64,000 bases of DNA from Craterilacuibacter sinensis (GTDB taxonomy: Bacteria > Pseudomonadota > Gammaproteobacteria > Burkholderiales > Chromobacteriaceae): contig NZ_WSSB01000004.1 of the NCBI RefSeq assembly GCF_009831765.1, positions 1-64,000 of the forward strand, in the 5' to 3' direction. The notes beneath the pieces are model-generated. The model was not told where the DNA came from and ran no database searches. It worked only from the letters and a program-made list of their open reading frames with translations. Each line of letters opens with the position of its first letter. Within the stretch, counting starts at the first letter, position 1. Shown here one piece after another: positions 56,378 to 64,000 of the stretch. The position numbers and the translations under genes are program-made.

Positions 56378-58051
56378 TCAGGCATTCGCTGTCGCCATTG
56401 CTGGCGCTTCCTCCCTGAGCTCCCTGCGCAATATCTTGCCGATATTGGTCTTGGGCAACTCGGTGCGGAAGACGACCTGACGCGGCACTTTATAAGCGGT
56501 CAGATGAGTGCGGCAGTGCTTGATCAAGGCCTCCTCCGTCAGGCCCGGATGGCGTTTGACCACGAAGATTTTGACCGCTTCGCCGGTGCGTTCGTCCGGT
56601 ACGCCGATGCAGGCCACTTCCTGCACATCGGGGTGAAGTGCGATCACATCTTCGATTTCATTGGGATAGACGTTGAAGCCGGACACCAGAATCATGTCTT
56701 TCTTGCGGTCGACCAGCTTGTAAAAGCCCTGCTCGGTCAATTGGGCAATATCGCCGGTGGCAAGGAAGCCGTCGGCATGGAATACCTTGGCCGTTTCATC
56801 CGGACGCTGCCAGTAACCCTGCATCACTTGCGGGCCGCGTACGCATAGCTCGCCCGGCTCTCCTCTGGCGACATCCCGACCCTCTTCGTCGCGCAGCGCA
56901 ATCTCGGTGCCCGGAATCGGCAGGCCGATGCTGCCGGTGTAGCGACCCAGCAGTACCGGGTTGGCGCAGACCATAGGTGAGGCTTCGGTCAGGCCATAAC
57001 CCTCGATCAGCGGCAGGCCGGTGACGGCTTGCCATTTTTCGGCCACCGCCTGCTGGATAGTGGCTCCTCCGCCTACGCTCACTTTCCAGTGCGAGAAGTC
57101 CAGCTTGGCAAAATCGGGATGATGGGCCAGTGCGTTGTACAGGGTGTTGACGCCGGTCATGCAGGTAATGGGGTAGCGCGCCAGATCCTTGATCACTGCC
57201 GGCAGGTCGCGCGGATTGCTCATCAGTACCGAGGTGCCGCCGGCACGGTTAACCAGCAGGCAATTCAGTGCCAGCGCGAGGATGTGGTACAGCGGTAACG
57301 GTGTCGCCATGACGACTCTGGCATCGCCTAGCGCGGGTAACACAATGCTGTAGACCTGCTCGATATTGGCCAGCAGATTGCCGTGGGTGAGGATGGCGCC
57401 CTTGGAAGGGCCGGTGGTGCCGCCGGTGTACTGCAAGAAGGCGATGTCGCTTTGCTGCACCTTGGCATCCTGCCATGGCAATTTCAGTCCTTGTGCCAGT
57501 ACGGCATTGAAACGGATGGCGTCGGGCAGCGACCAGGCCGGCACCATCTTCTTGATGTGGCGCAGCACCATATTTACCAGTGCGCCCTTGACCGGCCCCA
57601 GCAAGTCGCCGGCGGCGGTGACGATGACCTTTTCTACCGGCGTGTTGGCGATGACCTGTTGCAGCACCGCGGCAAAATTTTCCAGGATTACAATGGCACG
57701 CGCTCCCGAGTCCTGCAGCTGGTGTTCCAGCTCGCGCGGGGTATACAGCGGGTTGACGTTGACCACGACGAGGCCGGCGCGCAGTGCGCCATAAAGCGCG
57801 ACCGGGTATTGCAGCAGATTGGGCATCATCAGCGCGACGCGGTCGCCCTGTTTGAGCCCGAGCTCGGTCGTCAGATAGGCGGCAAAAGCGGCAGACTGGC
57901 GGTCCAGTTCACGGTAGCTGAGCTTGGCGCCCATATTGCAAAAAGCCGTGCGTGCCGGGTATTGCTTGACGCTGGCGGCAAGCATATCGCCCAGCGAGGC
58001 AAAGCGGTTCAGCTCGAGTGCGGTGTTCGGGTGGCTATGGCGGCTATCCAT
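56378..58051 (-). CDS. long-chain fatty acid-CoA ligase, FadD type (copy 2)
   Basis: A 557-aa paralogue of the neighbouring FadD; the two align end to end with only short gaps. Motifs: YTGGTTGPSKGAILTHGN (about 210), EGYGLTEASPMVCANP (about 352), KLVDRKKDMILVSGFNVYPN in part, and TNIGKILRREL. AGGAGAGAGCAC precedes the ATG at 58051. The gene has its own promoter region with a CAAACGTTTG palindrome. Different chain-length or regulation is likely but not visible from sequence. Confidence 0.93.
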   Translation of the reverse strand: MDSRHSHPNTALELNRFASLGDMLAASVKQYPARTAFCNMGAKLSYRELDRQSAAFAAYLTTELGLKQGDRVALMMPNLLQYPVALYGALRAGLVVVNVNPLYTPRELEHQLQDSGARAIVILENFAAVLQQVIANTPVEKVIVTAAGDLLGPVKGALVNMVLRHIKKMVPAWSLPDAIRFNAVLAQGLKLPWQDAKVQQSDIAFLQYTGGTTGPSKGAILTHGNLLANIEQVYSIVLPALGDARVVMATPLPLYHILALALNCLLVNRAGGTSVLMSNPRDLPAVIKDLARYPITCMTGVNTLYNALAHHPDFAKLDFSHWKVSVGGGATIQQAVAEKWQAVTGLPLIEGYGLTEASPMVCANPVLLGRYTGSIGLPIPGTEIALRDEEGRDVARGEPGELCVRGPQVMQGYWQRPDETAKVFHADGFLATGDIAQLTEQGFYKLVDRKKDMILVSGFNVYPNEIEDVIALHPDVQEVACIGVPDERTGEAVKIFVVKRHPGLTEEALIKHCRTHLTAYKVPRQVVFRTELPKTNIGKILRRELREEAPAMATANA

Positions 58052-58123
58052 GTGCTCTCTCCTTATTATTTACCGTGCGCTTTAATCAGATTGCATCTTT
58101 GGTGCAGGCAAAGCAAACAAATT

Positions 58124-58133
58124 CAAACGTTTG
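58124..58133. promoter_or_regulatory. CAAACGTTTG palindrome upstream of fadD copy 2
   Basis: A perfect 10-bp palindrome 73 bases before the ATG, flanked by further CAAAC and GTTG elements (GCAAACAAATTCAAACGTTT). It recalls TetR-family fatty-acid regulator sites such as PsrA (CAAAC-n-GTTTG), but the spacing differs. It is a candidate only. Confidence 0.35.
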
Positions 58134-58266
58134 TTGGTATTTGTGGAGATGCCGCAACGGTGGTCGCTGCGGCAGGGAAAGAGGCGGGAAAAAGCGTGCC
58201 AAAGCGCAATCAAGCACCAGGTTCTGGCGAGCAGGTATGTCACCGCTTGCGCGGCCTTGTGCCTGG

Positions 58267-58896
58267 TCAGCTGAGCGGTGCCAGCATCCTTGCTTCATTG
58301 GCCAGCGCCGTGATGCGCGGCCAGTCCTGTGCGGCGATGGCCTCTTCCGGGGTCAGCCATGAGCCGCCCACCGCCAGTACATTGGGCAGTGCCAGATAGC
58401 TGGCGGCATTGCCGGCGTGAATGCCGCCGGTCGGGCAAAAGCGCAGTTCGGGCAGGGGGCTGGCCAGCGCTTTAAGCAGCTGGATGCCGCCGATGGCGTC
58501 GGCCGGGAACAGTTTCTGGATAAAGAAGCCTTCATCATGGGCGTGCATGGCTTCGGACGGGGTGGCGATGCCGGGGATAAACGGCAACTCCAGTGCGCGC
58601 ACCGCCGCGAGCAGTTCCGGGGTAAAGCCCGGACTGATGCCGAACATGGCACCGGCGTCGACTGCCGCCTCTACATGTGCGCGGTTGCGCAAGGTGCCGG
58701 CACCTATGATCACGCCCGGCACCTGATCGCGGATCAGGCGGATGGCGGCCAGCGCCGCCTTGGTGCGCAGCGTCACTTCCAGCACGCGGATGCCGCCATC
58801 GGCCAGCGCATGCGCCAGATCCACCGCCAGTGCCGGATCGCTGATTTGGATGACCGGTACCACCGGTCCTTGGCGCAGTAGTGTCAGTTCGTCCAT
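58267..58896 (-). CDS. eda: 2-dehydro-3-deoxy-phosphogluconate (KDPG) aldolase
   Basis: Eda cleaves KDPG to pyruvate and glyceraldehyde 3-phosphate. The 209-aa protein has the catalytic glutamate in RVLEVTLRT (about 39), GAGTLRN (about 68) and the Schiff-base lysine in FFIQKLFPAD (about 130), then FCPTGGI. ATG at 58896 has GGAGGG directly upstream and lies 10 bp after the edd stop, so eda follows edd in an operon. Confidence 0.95.
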   Translation of the reverse strand: MDELTLLRQGPVVPVIQISDPALAVDLAHALADGGIRVLEVTLRTKAALAAIRLIRDQVPGVIIGAGTLRNRAHVEAAVDAGAMFGISPGFTPELLAAVRALELPFIPGIATPSEAMHAHDEGFFIQKLFPADAIGGIQLLKALASPLPELRFCPTGGIHAGNAASYLALPNVLAVGGSWLTPEEAIAAQDWPRITALANEARMLAPLS

Positions 58897-58906
58897 ATTC
58901 CCTCCT

Positions 58907-60742
<1,836 letters not shown>

Positions 60743-60874
60743 GATGACGTCTGGTGTGCTGGGCATGCCGCTTATGCTAGGTCCGGCACCGGATCAAGGC
60801 AAGCCGCTTGCCGCTACTTTGTCCACGGTCTGGGATAAGATGAAGGGCATACGGCTGGCAGCGGGAGGCGGGAA

Positions 60875-62332
60875 ATGAGTACGAGCCCTGATTTTGACAT
60901 GGTGCTGTTTGGCGGCACCGGCGATCTGGTCATGCGCAAGCTATTGCCGGCGCTTTACCACGCATATCAGGCCGGTTTACTGGCCAGGAACGGGCGCATT
61001 CTGGCGCTGGGGCGGCAGGTGCTGACGCGTGACGGCTATCTGGCCCAGGCGTCCCCTCTGGTGCGTCCCCATCTGGAGGGGGACACGGAAACGGCCTGGC
61101 TGGATTTTTGCGGGCGGCTGGATTATCAGCAGCTGGATGCGAACCGGCCCGAGGATTATCCGGCACTTGCCGCCAAACTGGGCCACGACCCGGCGCGGGT
61201 GGTGGTGTGCTATCTCGCGACTGCACCGGCGCTGTTCAGCATGATCTGCCAGCAGCTGGCTGAGGTCGGGCTGAACCACGGACAGGTGCGCGTGGTGCTG
61301 GAAAAACCGCTGGGTCATGATCTGGCTTCATCTAATGCCATCAACGACGCGGTCGCCCGGCATTTTGGCGAGGAGCAGCTGTACCGCATCGACCATTATC
61401 TGGGCAAGGAGTCGGTGCAGAACCTGATGGCGCTGCGTTTCGGTAACGTCCTGTTCGAGCCTTTGTGGCGGCGCGAGTGGGTTCAGAGCGTGCAGATCAC
61501 CATCGCCGAAGAGCTGGGCGTCGAGGGGCGCGGCGAGTTCTACGACCGCACCGGCGCGCTGCGCGACATGATGCAGAACCACCTGCTGCAGCTGTTGTGC
61601 ATGGTGACGATGGAGCCGCCGGCCAGTCTGGACGCCGATGCCATCCGTGGCGAGAAGCTCAAGGTGCTGAAGGCGCTCAGGCCGTTCAGCCCCGAAGACG
61701 TCGCCGCCAAGACGGTGCGCGGCCAGTATGGCGCCGGCGCGGTTGCCGGCCAGCTGGTGGCGGGCTATCAGTCGGAAGAGGGGATTGCGCCACATAGCCA
61801 TACCGAAACCTTTGTCGCGCTCAAGGCCGAGATCGATAACTGGCGCTGGGCCGGCGTGCCGTTTTTTCTGCGCACCGGCAAACGCATGCAGCAGCGCGTG
61901 GCTGAAATCGTCATCACCTTTCACGATGTGCCACACAAGCTGTTTCCGCTGGCACCGACTTGCCGCAGCGGCAACCGGCTGGTGATCGAACTGCAGCCGG
62001 AAGAAAGCGTGCGGCTGTGGTTTCAGGCCAAGGAGCCGGGCGATGGCATGAATCTGCAGCCGGTCTTTCTCAATCTCGATTTTCACGAAACCTTCCGCGT
62101 GCGCCGGGTTGATGCCTATGAGCGTCTGCTGCTGGATGTGATTCGCGGGCGTCTGGCGCTGTTTATGCGCCGTGAAGAGCTGGTCGAAGCCTGGCGCTGG
62201 GTCGAGCCGATACTGGATGCCTGGCAGCAGGGCAAGGCGCTGCCGCGGCCTTATCCGGCCGGCACTTGGGGGCCGCCTGCTGCGAGTGCCCTGCCGGCAC
62301 GTGATGGCGTGACCTGGCATGAGGAGTGCTGA
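60875..62332 (+). CDS. zwf: glucose-6-phosphate 1-dehydrogenase
   Basis: Zwf oxidises glucose 6-phosphate to 6-phosphogluconolactone with NAD(P)+. The 485-aa chain has the dinucleotide fold FGGTGDLVMRKLLPALY (about 12-28), the active-site signature RIDHYLGKE (about 171-179), and EKPLGHDL (about 140). GGGAGGCGGGAA precedes the ATG. It heads zwf-pgi and diverges from edd-eda; no lactonase gene (pgl) lies between. Confidence 0.96.
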   Translation: MSTSPDFDMVLFGGTGDLVMRKLLPALYHAYQAGLLARNGRILALGRQVLTRDGYLAQASPLVRPHLEGDTETAWLDFCGRLDYQQLDANRPEDYPALAAKLGHDPARVVVCYLATAPALFSMICQQLAEVGLNHGQVRVVLEKPLGHDLASSNAINDAVARHFGEEQLYRIDHYLGKESVQNLMALRFGNVLFEPLWRREWVQSVQITIAEELGVEGRGEFYDRTGALRDMMQNHLLQLLCMVTMEPPASLDADAIRGEKLKVLKALRPFSPEDVAAKTVRGQYGAGAVAGQLVAGYQSEEGIAPHSHTETFVALKAEIDNWRWAGVPFFLRTGKRMQQRVAEIVITFHDVPHKLFPLAPTCRSGNRLVIELQPEESVRLWFQAKEPGDGMNLQPVFLNLDFHETFRVRRVDAYERLLLDVIRGRLALFMRREELVEAWRWVEPILDAWQQGKALPRPYPAGTWGPPAASALPARDGVTWHEEC

Positions 62333-62435
62333 AGGGGGCATCTCTGAACGGGGATGGATCGCTGATGCATGAATGGCTTGTATCGCCAGCAGCACGCAAC
62401 TGGAACCTCGCCTTACCCAAGCTAAAGGACTTAGC

Positions 62436-64000
62436 ATGACCCACCTGACCAAGCTGCCGGCCTGGGCTGCACTGTGGCAGCTCTTTGATGACAGCCAGCA
62501 CATCCATATGCGCACGCTGTTTGCCGAGGATCCGGCGCGTGCCGAGCGTTATGCGCTGAATGTGGGCGGACTGTTCCTCGACTATTCCAAAAACCGCATC
62601 AATGACCCGATTCTGGCGGCGCTGCTGACGCTGGCACAGCAGGCGGGCGTACCGCAGCAAATTGCCGCCATGTTTCGTGGCGACAAGATCAATACCACCG
62701 AGCAGCGTGCGGCGCTGCATGTGGCGCTGCGCAACCGCAGCAACTGCCCTGTCTGCGTCGCTGGGCGTGATGTGATGCCGGACGTCAATGCGGTGCTCTC
62801 GCGTATGGGGCGGTTTTGCCATGCGGTACGCTGCGGTGACTGGCTGGGCTATACCCGCCAGCCGATTACCGATGTGGTGAATATCGGCATAGGCGGCTCC
62901 GATCTGGGGCCTTTGATGGTGTGTTCGGCACTCAAGCCCTTTGGCCACCCGCGCTTGCGCATGCATTTCGTGTCGAATGTCGATGGTGCGCAGCTCAAGG
63001 AGACGCTGCGGCAGGTACATGTGGAAACCACGCTGTTTGTGGTGGCCTCCAAGACCTTTACCACGCAGGAGACTCTGACCAATGCACTGACCGCGCGCGA
63101 GTGGTTTGTCGCGCATGCCGGCGACCCCGCGGCGGTGGCACAGCATTTTGTCGCGGTGTCGACCAACCGCCAGGCGGTGGCCGAGTTCGGCATTGATCCT
63201 GCGCATATGTTCGAGTTCTGGGACTGGGTGGGCGGGCGTTTTTCGCTGTGGTCAGCCATCGGCCTGCCCATCATGCTGTATCTGGGCGAGGAAAATTTTG
63301 GCGAGCTGCTGGATGGTGCCCATCTGATGGATGAACACTTTCGCCATGCACCGCTAAACGCCAATATGCCGGTACTGCTGGCCTTGATCGGCATCTGGTA
63401 TATCAATTTCTACGGTGGCGGCAGCCATGTGATCGCGCCTTACGACCAATATCTGCATCGCCTGCCGGCCTTTATCCAGCAGCTGGATATGGAGTCCAAC
63501 GGCAAGCAGGTATGTCGTGACGGCAGCCCGGTCGGGGTGGAAACCGCCCCCATCATCTGGGGCGAGACCGGCATCAATGGCCAGCATGCCTTTTTCCAGC
63601 TGCTGCATCAGGGTACGCATATTTCGCCTATCGATTTGATCGCCACGCTGGAGAACCGTGCGGGCCTGCCAGGTCACCATGAAATTCTGCTGGCCAATGT
63701 CTTTGCCCAGGCCGAGGCCTTTATGCGCGGCAAAACAGCGGATGAAGTGCGCGCCGAGCTGGCATCCCAAGGCCTGTCGGGGGATGCGCTGGCGCGCTTG
63801 CTGCCGCACAAGGTGTTTGCCGGCAACCGCCCGAGCAATACCTTGTTGCTGGCCCAGCTCAATCCGCGCAATCTGGGCACATTAGTGGCCTTGTACGAGC
63901 ACAAGATTTTCGTGCAGGGCACGATCTGGGGAATCAATAGTTTCGACCAGTGGGGGGTAGAGCTGGGCAAGCAGCTGGCGCGCACCATACACGGCGAGCT
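62436..64000 (+). CDS. pgi: glucose-6-phosphate isomerase, 3' end cut by the window
   Basis: Pgi interconverts glucose 6-phosphate and fructose 6-phosphate. 521 codons are visible of an expected 545 or so. Motifs include [11 protein letters not shown] (about 149), [12 protein letters not shown] (about 209), the PGI signature [13 protein letters not shown] (about 264) and [19 protein letters not shown] (about 373). AAAGGAC lies 5 bases before ATG 62436. It starts 103 bases after zwf. In an Entner-Doudoroff organism it recycles fructose 6-phosphate into zwf. Confidence 0.96.
   Translation, partial: MTHLTKLPAWAALWQLFDDSQHIHMRTLFAEDPARAERYALNVGGLFLDYSKNRINDPILAALLTLAQQAGVPQQIAAMFRGDKINTTEQRAALHVALRNRSNCPVCVAGRDVMPDVNAVLSRMGRFCHAVRCGDWLGYTRQPITDVVNIGIGGSDLGPLMVCSALKPFGHPRLRMHFVSNVDGAQLKETLRQVHVETTLFVVASKTFTTQETLTNALTAREWFVAHAGDPAAVAQHFVAVSTNRQAVAEFGIDPAHMFEFWDWVGGRFSLWSAIGLPIMLYLGEENFGELLDGAHLMDEHFRHAPLNANMPVLLALIGIWYINFYGGGSHVIAPYDQYLHRLPAFIQQLDMESNGKQVCRDGSPVGVETAPIIWGETGINGQHAFFQLLHQGTHISPIDLIATLENRAGLPGHHEILLANVFAQAEAFMRGKTADEVRAELASQGLSGDALARLLPHKVFAGNRPSNTLLLAQLNPRNLGTLVALYEHKIFVQGTIWGINSFDQWGVELGKQLARTIHGE

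Noticed and set aside
60767-60874. HexR operator between edd and zwf
   Set aside because: No TGTAATTAAATTACA-like palindrome could be found in the gap.

Overview
The window looks like chromosomal DNA of a free-living, motile, Gram-negative betaproteobacterium, most likely of the Neisseriales / Chromobacteriaceae type. This rests on gene order and protein resemblance only: leuS-lptE-holA, zapB-like-zapA-6S RNA-fau, rfaE2-birA-coaX-SPOR, a hemX-hemY pair and an Entner-Doudoroff block. Base composition is GC-rich. Genes are tightly packed and often overlap by 4 bases. I saw no insertion sequence, prophage or CRISPR array.

Layout. 1-214: the 3' end of a 5S rRNA gene, its terminator, and tRNA-His. 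291-5599: pssA, then a diiron ferritin-like protein overlapping rfaE2-birA-coaX-SPOR. 5664-7714: a Tat-exported PhoX phosphatase behind a probable Pho box. 7743-13040 (minus): an MdtD-like drug exporter and a coupled pair of a sugar-type binding lipoprotein and a Cache-HAMP-PAS-GGDEF-EAL protein. 13314-14279: agmatinase.

14326-33315 is dominated by cobalamin. cobT-cobC-cobS lie on the minus strand. A cobalamin riboswitch leads btuB-cobU on the plus strand. A second riboswitch on the minus strand leads a seven-gene, fully overlapping set: btuC-btuD-btuR-cbiB-cobD-btuF-cobQ. Together these give outer-membrane uptake, ABC import, adenosylation, side-chain attachment and nucleotide-loop assembly. 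No corrin-ring genes are present here, so this is a salvage and late-assembly set. Between the two halves sit cell-division genes (zapB-like, zapA), 6S RNA, fau, an EVE protein, a TauE-type exporter, a small secreted protein and two chemoreceptors.

33444-46617: leuS-lptE-holA, hemXY, rsuA, a GGDEF remnant, a stand-alone RpoS-type sigma factor with an unusual region 2.3, the helicase rhlE, mscS and a YnjE-type rhodanese. 46720-54211: argH, a CSS-EAL phosphodiesterase, divergent glpK/glpR with a GlpR-like operator, and an RNase II family exonuclease. 54321-58051: two tandem fadD paralogues. 58267-64000: eda-edd (minus) divergent from zwf-pgi (plus), the core of the Entner-Doudoroff route. pgi runs off the window end.

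Nothing here is a clear new system. The best leads are the binding-protein/c-di-GMP pair, the sigma-factor variant beside a broken GGDEF gene, the extended btuC leader with a terminator after the riboswitch, the phased Pho-box array, and two families of small intergenic repeats.
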